The notes beneath the pieces were generated by a model, which saw only the letters and a program-made list of their open reading frames with translations, had not been told where the DNA came from and did not search any database. Below are positions 1 to 8,437 of a stretch of DNA of 64,000 nt, in pieces; within the stretch, counting starts at the first letter, position 1, and the number at the start of each line of letters is the position of its first letter. The position numbers and the translations under genes were made by a program. The stretch is from Aquimarina mycalae (GTDB taxonomy: Bacteria; Bacteroidota; Bacteroidia; Flavobacteriales; Flavobacteriaceae): contig NZ_JARYGY010000002.1 in assembly GCF_029906345.1 (NCBI RefSeq), positions 39,710-103,709 of the forward strand, read 5' to 3'.

Positions 1-2
1 AA

Positions 3-404
3 ACCTTGGTTGTAAGTATGCATAATAACCCAGATATGATCGACAACCTTATTGAACATGATGTTGATGGATATGTCCCAAAAAACGCAGAAAAAGAAGA
101 GCTTCTTAGAGCTATCCAAACCATATTAGGAGGAGAAAAATATTTTTCACGAGAGATCAAAGATATTTATATGGAGAATAAATTCTCTAAAAAGCGAGAA
201 GAAGAAATTAAACTTACACAAAGAGAAATAGATGTAATAACACTGATCGCTCAGGAATTTACAACACAAGAAATTGCTGACAAATTATTCTTAAGTAAGC
301 ATACTATAGAAAGTTATAGAAAAAACTTAATTGCAAAACTGAACGTAAGAAACCTCGCTGGATTGACCAAATACGCCTTAAAGATGAATTATCTGGAAAA
401 TTAA
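3..404 (+). CDS. LuxR/NarL-type response regulator, C-terminal part
   Basis: This is the 3' part of a two-component response regulator that binds DNA when phosphorylated. The frame is open through the left edge of the window, so the N-terminal half of the receiver domain, with the phosphorylated Asp, is missing. The visible start (VVSMHNNPD...GYVPKNAEKEELL) matches the end of a receiver domain, including the conserved K before the last beta/alpha unit. A LuxR-type helix-turn-helix follows (LTQREIDVITLIAQ, then TQEIADKLFLSKHTIESYRK). Bacteroidota usually pair such regulators with a 7TMR or TPR histidine kinase, which may lie outside the window. The target is unknown. Confidence 0.93.
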   Translation, partial: TLVVSMHNNPDMIDNLIEHDVDGYVPKNAEKEELLRAIQTILGGEKYFSREIKDIYMENKFSKKREEEIKLTQREIDVITLIAQEFTTQEIADKLFLSKHTIESYRKNLIAKLNVRNLAGLTKYALKMNYLEN

Positions 405-684
405 TCTTTAAAATTTTTATTAAAAAAACTTGTTTTAGCCGTATACTTCCATTTACTGGTTATCTACCTTATATAACATTAGTTGTTCATTATAACTAAT
501 GCACTACTTATAGTATAAAAATTAATTCTTAAGACTTCTCTCCCTGTTTTCAGGGTGGTCATTTTCACCAAAAAGGGTGTTTCCTCCTGCATAGATATCC
601 CTCATCTTTGTACTGTAGTTTTTGATAAACAATAATCAAACCACAGCATTAAACTAATTACTAACCCTTTTAAAACATATAGAT
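405..684. other. Intergenic region with small hairpins
   Basis: No gene is seen in this 280 bp AT-rich gap. It contains a five-base-pair hairpin (CCCTG, loop TTTT, CAGGG at 542-555) immediately followed by a second possible stem (GGTG...CACC) and several pyrimidine tracts. It could be the leader of the membrane protein gene at 685. No known riboswitch class was recognised. Confidence 0.35.
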
Positions 685-1107
685 ATGATCTGGGGAATCT
701 CATTAATTTTATTAAGCATTTTAGCAGTACCATCATTATTACTTTCAAAAAAACCTAATGCCAAAGAACTTTTAGAAAAAATCGAACCATACCAAGGATG
801 GATCGGACTTATATTTTGTTTTTGGGGAGTTTGGGGAATCATTTCGGCAATCTTAAATCTAGGTTGGCTTACTACATATCCAATCTGGTGGGTAACCTTA
901 TTAGCAGGCAATATTATTTCTGCGGTCTTAGGATTTATGTTAGGATTCGGACTTATCAATAAATTCTTCTTATCCAAAAATGAAGCAGCAAAAGAAAAAG
1001 CAAACGAACTAAGAGCAAAATTAGCTCCGAAACAAGGAAAACTTGGAGTCTTTGGATTGATCGTTGGTGGATGGATGATCGTAGCATCATTCGTATTCTT
1101 TACATAA
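685..1107 (+). CDS. Small four-helix membrane protein, unknown function
   Basis: A 140-residue protein with four predicted membrane segments (about residues 2-20, 41-62, 66-93 and 118-139). A charged loop rich in Glu, Lys and Ala (about 96-116) joins the last two. The membrane part is rich in Gly and Trp. The N-terminal helix has no cleavable signal, so it probably stays in the inner membrane. I do not recognise the family. It lies on the same strand as the next three small genes, with 116 bp to the following gene, so co-expression is possible but not shown. Confidence 0.75.
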   Translation: MIWGISLILLSILAVPSLLLSKKPNAKELLEKIEPYQGWIGLIFCFWGVWGIISAILNLGWLTTYPIWWVTLLAGNIISAVLGFMLGFGLINKFFLSKNEAAKEKANELRAKLAPKQGKLGVFGLIVGGWMIVASFVFFT

Positions 1108-1223
1108 TATGTTAGTTAGTTGAAGAATGGAGAGAGAAAAAACCTTCTTAAGAGATTGAATTCTCTCTCCTATTCTAACTATAATAGAATCTAAAAATAA
1201 TAGTAGCTCTAACAATCAATATC

Positions 1224-1568
1224 ATGATTATTTTCGGAACAAATTCTTCAACAATCCATCCCGAAAAACTTGATGGAGGAAGCTGTCCTTTCTGCAAAAC
1301 AAAAAATCAGATGTGGATACAAGGCTATCGAAAGTACTTTCACGTATTCTGGATTCCTTGCTTTCCCTTATGGAGAAAAGTATACTCTGTATGTAGTCAT
1401 TGTAAAGGCGTGTTTGAAAAACAAGAATTCCAAAGCAAGGAACTAATCACAAGTTTTGAATACTTTGAAAACAATAAGATTAAAATTCCGTGGTATCATT
1501 TTACTGGTATAATCCTATTCGTTGTACTCATTACTTTCATTTCTTTTTTACCAATATTAACCAAATAA
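1224..1568 (+). CDS. Zinc-ribbon membrane protein
   Basis: A 114-residue protein with an N-terminal zinc ribbon: CPFC at about residues 21-24 and CSHC at about 57-60 give four Cys ligands. The aromatic stretch between them (WIQGYRKYFHVFWIPCFPLW) is typical of the zinc-ribbon_15 family. One C-terminal membrane helix (about 94-112) anchors it, with the ribbon probably in the cytoplasm. The molecular role of this family is not known to me. It is separated from the LipL32-like gene by only 29 bp. Confidence 0.75.
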   Translation: MIIFGTNSSTIHPEKLDGGSCPFCKTKNQMWIQGYRKYFHVFWIPCFPLWRKVYSVCSHCKGVFEKQEFQSKELITSFEYFENNKIKIPWYHFTGIILFVVLITFISFLPILTK

Positions 1569-1597
1569 AAATATAAAACCACACAAATCATTATATC

Positions 1598-2281
1598 ATG
1601 AAAACAAAACTCTTACTCCTAACCATTCTGATAACCATTGTTAGTATTCATAACATTAAGGCTCAAAAATTAAAAAAGTTCAAAAGTACCATCGTAAAAA
1701 AAATCGGGCCTAAAGAAATTAATGTTCCTTATCTGCATATGACCTCATATTTGGAATATGTTGATGGAAGTAATGAAGATGCAGTGGTAGAAGGATTAAA
1801 AAATTACTACGTTTATATTTGGATTCCTGCAGCAACCACAGAAATAGGAGTTCGTATGAAATCTCCTGTTGGTAAAACGAAAATTAAAAACGCCATTGCT
1901 TCTGCTGATTACCAAAACAATAGCGGGTCAAAAGATCCTATTGATCAGTTCATTTCATTGCAACGTTCTGATATAAAAAACCCAGAAGCTATTGATGAAA
2001 ATAGTATTCAAAATGCTAACTGGACAGAGATGTACCCTAACGCTATGGACACTAATATTACAGATGATGATGACACCACAGAAGAATCCAGATTTATTAG
2101 TAAAACTGATGATCCATTAAATGTACTATCAAGAGGTTTATACAGAATTAGTTTCCAGACGTATAATCACGAAGGTGTAAAAGGAACTTTTCTAGGACAA
2201 ATCGGATTTCCGATAAAGTTACCAGGAGTAGTCATCTCCAGAAACATTGAAGATTTAAAAAGAGAATTGTTATTAAAATAA
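1598..2281 (+). CDS. LipL32-family secreted protein
   Basis: A 227-residue protein with a signal peptide (about 1-22, ending KAQ). It resembles LipL32, the major surface lipoprotein of pathogenic Leptospira. From memory of LipL32, the matching blocks are YYVYIWIPA (70-78), EIGVRMKSP (82-90), RGLYRISFQTY (179-189) and VKGTFLGQIGFP (194-205). An acidic run DDDD at 156-159 corresponds to the Asp-rich calcium-binding loop of LipL32. The lipobox Cys is absent, so this copy is probably a soluble periplasmic or exported protein. LipL32 relatives are known in a few marine bacteria, and the function is unknown. Family assignment is strong by motif; the role is not inferred. Confidence 0.82.
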   Translation: MKTKLLLLTILITIVSIHNIKAQKLKKFKSTIVKKIGPKEINVPYLHMTSYLEYVDGSNEDAVVEGLKNYYVYIWIPAATTEIGVRMKSPVGKTKIKNAIASADYQNNSGSKDPIDQFISLQRSDIKNPEAIDENSIQNANWTEMYPNAMDTNITDDDDTTEESRFISKTDDPLNVLSRGLYRISFQTYNHEGVKGTFLGQIGFPIKLPGVVISRNIEDLKRELLLK

Positions 2282-2287
2282 TACCAT

Positions 2288-2358
2288 GTAATGACCTGAA
2301 AGTAATCAATGGATTCCATGACATTTTAGATAACATATGATAAAATCAGGTCATTTAC
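2288..2358. repeat. Long-span inverted repeat
   Basis: AATGACCTGA (2290-2299) is the exact reverse complement of TCAGGTCATT (2346-2355), and the pairing extends to GT/AC beyond one bulged T. A small internal hairpin (ATGGA/TCCAT) lies between the arms. It sits right after the LipL32-like gene and ahead of the next gene. It could be a transcript-end structure or a binding site. There is no U-tract, so an intrinsic terminator is unlikely. Confidence 0.5.
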
Positions 2359-2410
2359 TATCTTTAAGATCATACTAGATGATCTAAGTTTTATATACAA
2401 TACTAAAAAT

Positions 2411-3061
2411 ATGAAATCTATTGTTTTACTACTGCTATTATTTACACATATGACATATTCTCAACATACCGATCAGCAGAAAGAAGTTCAAAAATTAGTA
2501 GCACTAGGGCGTGCGCATATTATTAGCGTAGCTTTGGATCAGATACAGGAAGATGCTGGACATACTATAACAAAAGATGATTTCCATTTTATTACCGTAA
2601 AAGCAAGCGATAAAAGAATCTTAGTTAATTTTGGATATAACGTAATGTATCTTCCTAAAAACAGTAGTTATTATTCTGATTTTGTTGTAGAATTGCCCTC
2701 AAAATCTGTTTCCATGACCAGCGAAAGTAATGAAAGTGATCACACTGTTTTTTATCGCCCTACATCAGTACATCTTTCGGTCATTAATTTTATAATGGAT
2801 TCTGACGGAAGAACTAGTAGAGATATTTTTAATAGAGGAGTACGATTTTCTCCAACATTTATTTATGAGAAAGAAAAACATTATTTGGTTGATTTTTCGG
2901 CAAGAGACCCTTATTTAGGTGGAGGTTTTTCTAAAGAAGAAATTGACAAAGAAACTGGAGAAGTTCTATCTACACTAAGTGGGCATTATGCAGCTGCTCC
3001 AAAAATTCCTAGTATCGCAAGCGAAGAGGAAGAAGAGTTTGAAGAAATAACTAACGATTAA
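2411..3061 (+). CDS. Secreted protein of unknown function
   Basis: A 216-residue protein with a clear signal peptide (MKSIVLLLLLFTHMTYSQ). No lipobox, membrane helix or catalytic motif was recognised. The C-terminal tail is very acidic (a run of Glu around residues 203-213). The middle is beta-rich by composition. It is the last of four plus-strand genes for small envelope proteins. The convergent YkgJ gene begins only 6 bp after its stop. Confidence 0.7.
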   Translation: MKSIVLLLLLFTHMTYSQHTDQQKEVQKLVALGRAHIISVALDQIQEDAGHTITKDDFHFITVKASDKRILVNFGYNVMYLPKNSSYYSDFVVELPSKSVSMTSESNESDHTVFYRPTSVHLSVINFIMDSDGRTSRDIFNRGVRFSPTFIYEKEKHYLVDFSARDPYLGGGFSKEEIDKETGEVLSTLSGHYAAAPKIPSIASEEEEEFEEITND

Positions 3062-3067
3062 ACAAAG

Positions 3068-3586
3068 CTAAGCACGCCTATTGCTTTTATGTTCTAAAGG
3101 CATTAATTCTTTCATCTTTTCTACAATATTGTAAGCTGCTGGACAAACGGTTACATTTTGCATTGTTAAACTAGAAATCTGATGAAACTTCTTTCTATCA
3201 GTATGCGGAAACTCTTTACAAGCTTTTGGTCGTACATCATAGATCAAACAATAATTATCCGCAGCCAAAAAAGCACAAGGTGTTTCTTTCAGGACAAAAT
3301 CTCCGTCTTCATCTTTCTTTAAATATTGATCTTCGAATTGAATAGATTTCATTTTTAAATGCTTCGAAATTCTATCTACATCAATATCTGTAAAAAGAGG
3401 ACCCGTTGTTTTACAGCAATTTGCACACTCTAAACAATCTGTATTCTGAAACTCTTTTTTATGCAAATCCTGCATGAATGTATCCAAATTCTTTGGTGGT
3501 TTCTTTTTAAGCTTTACAAAATACTTTTTATTCTCGTTCTGCTTATCTTTGGCCAGTTTTGGTAATTGATCTATGAATTCTTGCAT
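3068..3586 (-). CDS. YkgJ-family cysteine cluster protein
   Basis: A 172-residue protein with the YkgJ (CxxCxxCC) pattern: C-x2-C-A-N-CC near residue 54 (LECANCCKTTG), then CAFL..DNYCLIYDVRPKACKEFPHTD. These conserved Cys residues are thought to bind zinc or an Fe-S cluster, and the biochemical role of the family is unsettled. The Lys-rich N-terminus suggests a cytoplasmic location. It is transcribed divergently from the methyltransferase at 3636 across a 49 bp gap. Confidence 0.88.
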   Translation of the reverse strand: MQEFIDQLPKLAKDKQNENKKYFVKLKKKPPKNLDTFMQDLHKKEFQNTDCLECANCCKTTGPLFTDIDVDRISKHLKMKSIQFEDQYLKKDEDGDFVLKETPCAFLAADNYCLIYDVRPKACKEFPHTDRKKFHQISSLTMQNVTVCPAAYNIVEKMKELMPLEHKSNRRA

Positions 3587-3590
3587 AGCG

Positions 3591-3598
3591 CAAAATTA
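3591..3598 (-). promoter_or_regulatory. Possible -7 box almost touching the ykgJ-like ATG
   Basis: On the minus strand TAATTTTG fits the Bacteroidota -7 consensus TAnnTTTG and ends only four bases before the ATG at 3586. If used, transcription would start at or near the start codon and give a leaderless mRNA. The same short gap carries a degenerate repeat of ACGAATT-like units (about 3597-3625). No -33 TTG was identified, so the call is tentative. Confidence 0.35.
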
Positions 3599-3635
3599 CG
3601 AATTATGAATCACGAATTTCGAATTAAAAACTATA

Positions 3636-4346
3636 ATGATTAACAAAGATATTTTCGGAGAAGCTATTAAAGATTTTTATCACAAAAAGTATAGCGAAGA
3701 TATAGTAGTACAAGCTCCAGATTTTGATGATGATCGTATACCAATTCCCTATTTATTTAGAAGCTATGCCGAAATGCCCTCAATAGAACAAAAAGCGCTA
3801 GACCTTTCTTATGGAAATGTATTGGATGTAGGTTGCGGTGCAGGAAGTCATAGCATATTTCTTCAAGAAGATCGAAAATTAGATGTAACAGCCATTGACA
3901 TTTCTGAAGGAGCTATAGAAATTTGTAAAAAAAGAGGAATTACCAACGCAACCGTTCAGGATATTTTTGATCTTAGAGAAGTACGGTACGACACACTTTT
4001 GTTTTTAATGAATGGAAGTGGAATCATAGGAAAGCTCGACAATATTGATAGATTTTTTTCTCATCTCAAAAATTTATTGAAACCTAACGGTCAAATTCTG
4101 ATTGATTCATCTGATATTTCATATTTATTCGCAGAGGAAGATGGTAGTTTTTGGGTAGATGCGTCGGCAGGATATTATGGAGAAATGCAGTACAAACTAA
4201 AGTATAAGAATTTAGAATCTGATTGGTTTGATTGGTTATATATCGATTACAATACTTTACAAAACGCTGCCAATGCGCACGGCTTTGTTTGTGAATTAGT
4301 TACAGAAGGAGAAAACAATGATTTTTTAGCTAAACTAACATTGTAA
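3636..4346 (+). CDS. Class I SAM-dependent methyltransferase
   Basis: A 236-residue cytoplasmic methyltransferase with the Rossmann motif I LDVGCGAGSHS at about residues 64-74. An acidic residue at the end of beta-2 (AIDIS) and a motif near LLFLMNGSGIIG follow, in the place of motif IV. The N-terminal segment (first 50 residues) is a cap of the kind seen in small-molecule methyltransferases. The substrate cannot be told from sequence. It stands alone on the plus strand between the divergent YkgJ gene and a lipoprotein gene with its own promoter candidate. Confidence 0.88.
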   Translation: MINKDIFGEAIKDFYHKKYSEDIVVQAPDFDDDRIPIPYLFRSYAEMPSIEQKALDLSYGNVLDVGCGAGSHSIFLQEDRKLDVTAIDISEGAIEICKKRGITNATVQDIFDLREVRYDTLLFLMNGSGIIGKLDNIDRFFSHLKNLLKPNGQILIDSSDISYLFAEEDGSFWVDASAGYYGEMQYKLKYKNLESDWFDWLYIDYNTLQNAANAHGFVCELVTEGENNDFLAKLTL

Positions 4347-4371
4347 TAAAATAACTGCAATCATAATTTTG
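4341..4371 (+). promoter_or_regulatory. Promoter candidate upstream of the metzincin-like lipoprotein
   Basis: TTG at 4341-4343 and TAATTTTG at 4364-4371 match the Bacteroidota -33/-7 signals with a 20 bp spacer. The leader to the ATG at 4465 would be about 87 nt. It contains a possible small stem (GTTCC at 4411-4415 with GGAAC at 4432-4436). Confidence 0.45.
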
Positions 4372-4464
4372 ATTATCAACTTTCGGTACAATCTTTGATG
4401 AATAAAAAAAGTTCCTTTTTTTGAATATTTAGGAACCAACTAACGATGCTAAAAAAATAAATGT

Positions 4465-5235
4465 ATGCAATTCACTAAGCTGTTAAGTATCCTACTATTT
4501 ACTTCTATATTACTAGTTGGATGTTCTAATGATGATGACAATACACCTATTGAAACGAATCAAAGTCCGAATAAACAACCACTCGGAAATGCAGCAAATG
4601 ATTTGTTAAGCGATATTAATTTTAAAGGATTGACTATAGAAATTGTTTCCGTTCAGGGATTTGAGCCAACCACCACTGCTGTAAATACATTTAGAAATTT
4701 TCTTGAAGATCGTCTTTTTAAACCAGATGGAATTACCATCAATCAACGCTCTGTTTCTTCATCGAACTTAGCGCCATTTAACATTCAGGAAATAAGTCAA
4801 ATCGAAACTACCACCAGAACTCAATTTAATGAGGGAGATGAGATTACAGTATATGTATATTTTGCAGATGGTAGTAATGAAGAAGATACCAATACCAAAG
4901 TTACATTGGGGACAGCTTATTTAAATACCTCTATGGTAATTTACGAAAATACACTTCGTAATCTAAGTAACAACGTGAATGCTCCTATGTTATCCACTAT
5001 AGAAGCTGCTACTTTAAATCATGAGTTTGCGCACTTATTAGGATTGGTAAATATTGGCACAACATTGCAATCTCAACATGAGGATACAGCATCTAGAGGC
5101 CATTGTAATGTACAGAGCTGTTTAATGGAAGCTGCAATAGAGTTTGGATCTGGAATGATGGATATGCTTGGTAACGGAGTTCCAGAACTAGATACACAAT
5201 GTATTGCCGATTTACAAGCCAACGGAGGTCGTTAG
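4465..5235 (+). CDS. Metzincin-like zinc metalloprotease lipoprotein
   Basis: A 256-residue lipoprotein (signal peptide ending LLVGC, lipidated Cys about 20), followed by a Ser/Asp/Asn-rich linker. The active-site helix is HEFAHLLG (186-193), and the usual third ligand at +10 is Asn instead of His. His205 or His213 could take its place. Downstream, HCNVQSCLM (213-221) has the C-x4-C-x-M spacing known from archaemetzincins, with Met221 as a likely Met-turn. Flavobacterial relatives are usually labelled membrane metalloprotease. It is probably attached to the outer membrane. The zinc-peptidase fold is well supported; substrate and activity are unknown. Confidence 0.8.
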   Translation: MQFTKLLSILLFTSILLVGCSNDDDNTPIETNQSPNKQPLGNAANDLLSDINFKGLTIEIVSVQGFEPTTTAVNTFRNFLEDRLFKPDGITINQRSVSSSNLAPFNIQEISQIETTTRTQFNEGDEITVYVYFADGSNEEDTNTKVTLGTAYLNTSMVIYENTLRNLSNNVNAPMLSTIEAATLNHEFAHLLGLVNIGTTLQSQHEDTASRGHCNVQSCLMEAAIEFGSGMMDMLGNGVPELDTQCIADLQANGGR

Positions 5236-5325
5236 TATTCAGAATACACAGCTTTTCATTTACCACTACTTCTCGATTTATCGATCCTTTAAAGCAGGGA
5301 TATTGATTGATTTATCTCTTAATAT

Positions 5326-6951
5326 CTAATACACCTTTTCTCCTCCAAGATAGGTTGCACGCACTTTAATATTTGGGATTTTATCCTCTTCTATTTCCAT
5401 GATATTTTCCTCCAGAATCACAAAATCAGCAAATTTACCCACAGTAATACTTCCTTTTTCGGTTTCTTCAAAGTTACTGTAAGCTGCCCATATTGTCATT
5501 CCTTTTAGAGTCTCTTCTCTGGTCAAGGCATTTTCTTTTTGAAAACCACCTGCTGGATATTGTTTCAGATCTTTACGAGCCACTGCAGCATAAAATGTAT
5601 AAAAAGGACTCACGTTTTCTACTGGATAATCGGTTCCCAATGCTATTTTACCTGTTTTTTCCAGTAACTGCTTATATGCATAAGCACCTTTGATTCTTGC
5701 TGGTCCTAATCGCTCATCTGCCCAATACATATCACTTGTCGCATGTGTAGGTTGTACACTCATTACTAAATTATCATTAAGGATATCAAATTCTTTTGGC
5801 GCGACCACTTGCGCATGCTCGACACGCCATCTTCTATCAGATTTATTCTTTAACACTTCATAATAGGTATTCATCACTACGGCATTAGCAGAATCTCCAA
5901 TCGCATGTGTATTCATCTGAAAAGGAGAACTGGCCAATCTTTTTGCCAATACTTTAAGTTCATCAGGTCCAATTACCATAGCACCGTGATGATCGTCTTT
6001 ATCCGAATATGGTTTCTTTAATACTGCTCCTCTGGAACCTAATGCACCATCTGCGTATACCTTAAAAGAAGAAACATTAAGCTTATCTGTTTTATGTACT
6101 CCTTGTTTTAAGTAATAATCCACATATGCTGGTACATTGCTTACCATAGCATACATTCTGATTTTTAATTGATCTGCCTTTTGCAAACTATCTATTAAAG
6201 TAATTACTTCTGGACTCAATCCAGCATCGTCTACTGTTGTTAATCCATAACTAAAATTAATAGTTTCTGCATCCCTTAATGCTGCTATTTGCTCTGTAGT
6301 TGTAGGCTTTGGAAAAATAGCTTCTATAAGCTCCATAGGATTATCAATCAGTACTCCAGTTAATTTTCCGTTTTTCTGTAAAATTTCTCCACCAGAAACC
6401 TTTGTTTCCAAAGTTATTTTAGCAAGATCTAACGCCGTTTGATTAGCGAGCATGGCATGGCCATCTACTCGAGTCACGGCTACTGGAGTTTCTGGGAACA
6501 AGCTATCTAGTTTTTCTTTGGTCGGAAATTCTTTGACCTCCCAATCGTTTTGGTCCCAACCACGACCTGTGATAAAAGATACGTTTTTCTTTTTCTGAAA
6601 ATCAACAATACGCGCCAGCACCTCATCATAACTAGTGGTACCCATCAAGTCTACTTTTTGCTGTTGCAATCCTAATCCATAAAAATGGCAATGTGCATCA
6701 ATCAATCCAGGTACGATGGTTTTTCCTTCTGCGTTCACAGAATCTGTAAAGGTATATGCGTTGCTTAGTTCTTCTATACTACCTACAGCGATAAACTTAT
6801 CATCTTTAATAGCAAAAGCTTCTGCTTTGGGTTGAGCATCGTCTACTGTATATACATTGGCATTAAAAACCAACAGGTCTGCTGCTTCTTTGGGTTGTTG
6901 GCAAGAAATAAAAAAGAATGTTCCAAAAGTAAGTAAAAGTACTTTTTTCAT
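5326..6951 (-). CDS. YtcJ-type amidohydrolase lipoprotein
   Basis: A 541-residue amidohydrolase_3 (YtcJ-like) enzyme with a lipoprotein signal (LTFGTFFFISC, Cys17). Metal-binding HxH (DAHCHFYGLG) lies near residue 86. Later motifs include NTHAIGDSA, VEHAQVV and LGTDYPV, the last giving the Asp ligand of the TIM barrel. YtcJ-family enzymes hydrolyse amides or related bonds, and the natural substrate is unknown. Length is normal for the family. It is monocistronic and faces away from the 7-10 kb locus. A 9 bp inverted repeat lies just upstream. Confidence 0.9.
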   Translation of the reverse strand: MKKVLLLTFGTFFFISCQQPKEAADLLVFNANVYTVDDAQPKAEAFAIKDDKFIAVGSIEELSNAYTFTDSVNAEGKTIVPGLIDAHCHFYGLGLQQQKVDLMGTTSYDEVLARIVDFQKKKNVSFITGRGWDQNDWEVKEFPTKEKLDSLFPETPVAVTRVDGHAMLANQTALDLAKITLETKVSGGEILQKNGKLTGVLIDNPMELIEAIFPKPTTTEQIAALRDAETINFSYGLTTVDDAGLSPEVITLIDSLQKADQLKIRMYAMVSNVPAYVDYYLKQGVHKTDKLNVSSFKVYADGALGSRGAVLKKPYSDKDDHHGAMVIGPDELKVLAKRLASSPFQMNTHAIGDSANAVVMNTYYEVLKNKSDRRWRVEHAQVVAPKEFDILNDNLVMSVQPTHATSDMYWADERLGPARIKGAYAYKQLLEKTGKIALGTDYPVENVSPFYTFYAAVARKDLKQYPAGGFQKENALTREETLKGMTIWAAYSNFEETEKGSITVGKFADFVILEENIMEIEEDKIPNIKVRATYLGGEKVY

Positions 6952-6975
6952 GATGTGTCGAGTTTGATTTGTGTT

Positions 6976-7013
6976 ACGAGATAAAAATAAAGATAAAAAT
7001 GATCTTATCTCGT
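6976..7013. repeat. Inverted repeat upstream of the amidohydrolase
   Basis: ACGAGATAA (6976-6984) and TTATCTCGT (7005-7013) are exact reverse complements, 25 bp before the amidohydrolase ATG. A second partly symmetric GATAAAAATGATC lies inside. The position fits an operator or a leader hairpin. No regulator can be assigned. Confidence 0.4.
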
Positions 7014-7171
7014 TTTTATCAAATTCTTAACTTTTTATAGATGTTATTTATTACAAGATAACTTAGTTTCATTTTAAACGACATTTTCTTATTATTTTGA
7101 GATTTTATAACTCCAAGAAATTTCTCTTAAAGACATGTCCATTACATCAAAGTAATTCTAAAACTTAACAA

Positions 7172-7202
7172 AAAAAGACTGCCTTTTTCCGACAGTCTTT
7201 TT
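7172..7202 (-). terminator. Intrinsic terminator after the 7.2 kb gene
   Basis: AAAAAGACTG (7172-7181) pairs with CAGTCTTTTT (7193-7202) around an 11-nt loop. The T-run on the minus strand follows the stem, about 20 nt beyond the stop of the gene ending at 7222. It is nearly symmetric and may work both ways. Confidence 0.75.
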
Positions 7203-7221
7203 AAAAGTTCTATAAGATGTT

Positions 7222-7701
7222 TTATTTATTATTGGCTAGTTTTTTTCGTATACTATCATAAAGAAAGTCATCAAATTTAAAACTAATTTCTTTCCAAACA
7301 AATTTATCCACTAATGTCCAACCACTTGTTATCTTTTTATGAAAGATAAGGTGAATCGCCATTGCTTTATCCCTATTAATATATTTAATATAAGCTAAAT
7401 TTGACGATATATCGATTAGACTAAAATCTATATAATCTTTTATTAGATTAGAATATATTGCTTTATCTCTAAGAATTTTGATATTAATATCTGGAGTTTC
7501 CAAAACTTTTGGGGAAATTGGGAAAGAACTTGTAACCGCATTCATTCTTATTACAATACTATCTTTCTTTATTTCTTCAATTGATAATGATTTCACTATA
7601 ATTTCTTTTAAATCTCCTTTATTTAGTTGAAAATTATATTGTGAAAAAGTCAACGCTGAAATAAAGAAAAAGAAAATAACGATTATTTTATTAGTATGCA
7701 T
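7222..7701 (-). CDS. Small secreted protein, paralogue of the partner at 8.7 kb
   Basis: A protein of about 159 residues starting at an internal Met that gives a clean signal peptide (MHTNKIIVIFFFFISALTFSQ); an upstream ATG at 7734 would bury it. It is a paralogue of the protein at 8701-9192. Shared blocks are GDLKEIIVKSLSIEE / GNLGEILTKSIIIEE and IHLIFHKK...GWTLVDK / IELIFHRN...QWSLIKK. The fold is unknown and no catalytic motif is seen. As a periplasmic protein encoded beside a toxin-like lipoprotein, it is a candidate orphan immunity or accessory protein. That role is inference. Confidence 0.7.
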   Translation of the reverse strand: MHTNKIIVIFFFFISALTFSQYNFQLNKGDLKEIIVKSLSIEEIKKDSIVIRMNAVTSSFPISPKVLETPDINIKILRDKAIYSNLIKDYIDFSLIDISSNLAYIKYINRDKAMAIHLIFHKKITSGWTLVDKFVWKEISFKFDDFLYDSIRKKLANNK

Positions 7702-7819
7702 AAGTTTTAATTTTGGCCGATTCGCAAAAATCACCCTGACAATAAATGCACAAATCTACTGATAACATTAATAAAAATAATTTCTTAGTATTATAACAAC
7801 TGTAGTTCAATATTAAGTA

Positions 7820-7849
7820 AAAAGCAAGACCAAAAACGGTCCTGCTTTT
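7820..7849 (-). terminator. Intrinsic terminator
   Basis: AAAAGCA (7820-7826) with GACC (7828-7831) pairs with GGTC (7838-7841) and TGCTTTT (7843-7849) around a short A-rich loop. It lies about 20 nt after the stop of the minus-strand gene ending at 7871. Confidence 0.7.
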
Positions 7850-7870
7850 CTAAAATTATTAAATTTTTAT

Positions 7871-8437
7871 CTAATGTATCAAAAAATCATATTTAACACA
7901 TTTATTCGATTTACCATATTTAGTATCATTGATTTGTTCGGCTAAACATTGCTCTTTGTCCATTTTAAAATGATAAATAGCTTTTGATTTAGATGAAATA
8001 TTTGGAGTTATCGAAACCCAATTTTTACCACTCCTTATGAATTTCACTATAACAGCAAAGCGTCTACTTCTTATTCCATACGTTATATGAATGGTGTCAT
8101 TTTTTTTAAAAGGTTTTAGAATATCAACAAATTTCTTGTCCTTATCAATAAATATTGCTTTATGATTTTTAAAATACACTTTTTTATCAAACTTTCTTAA
8201 AGACAAGTTTTTATAGTAAGGTTCTATAAATTCGTTAATGACAATAGTTAGGCCATCATTTTTTTCTTTTTCATCAAAAAAATAATCAATATGATTTATA
8301 TCTATTGCCGCTTGTAATATTTCTTCAAATTCTTTTTGTTCTAGTCGTATCTCTTCTTTCCCTGCTATTTCAATAGTTTGAGAATTACAACCAAAAACAA
8401 TAGTTAATAATAATAAAAGTGTTTTATTCATAATCAC
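7871..8437 (-). CDS. Lipoprotein of unknown function in toxin-like locus
   Basis: A 188-residue protein with a short lipoprotein-like signal (LLLLLTIVFGC, Cys about 17). The rest is rich in Lys, Phe and Ile and has no recognised motif. Its start overlaps by four bases the end of the C-terminal fragment at 8434-8628, so the two are translationally coupled. The position directly after a remnant of the HExxH domain suggests it was the partner (possibly immunity protein) of that copy. This is inference from context only. Confidence 0.65.
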   Translation of the reverse strand: MIMNKTLLLLLTIVFGCNSQTIEIAGKEEIRLEQKEFEEILQAAIDINHIDYFFDEKEKNDGLTIVINEFIEPYYKNLSLRKFDKKVYFKNHKAIFIDKDKKFVDILKPFKKNDTIHITYGIRSRRFAVIVKFIRSGKNWVSITPNISSKSKAIYHFKMDKEQCLAEQINDTKYGKSNKCVKYDFLIH

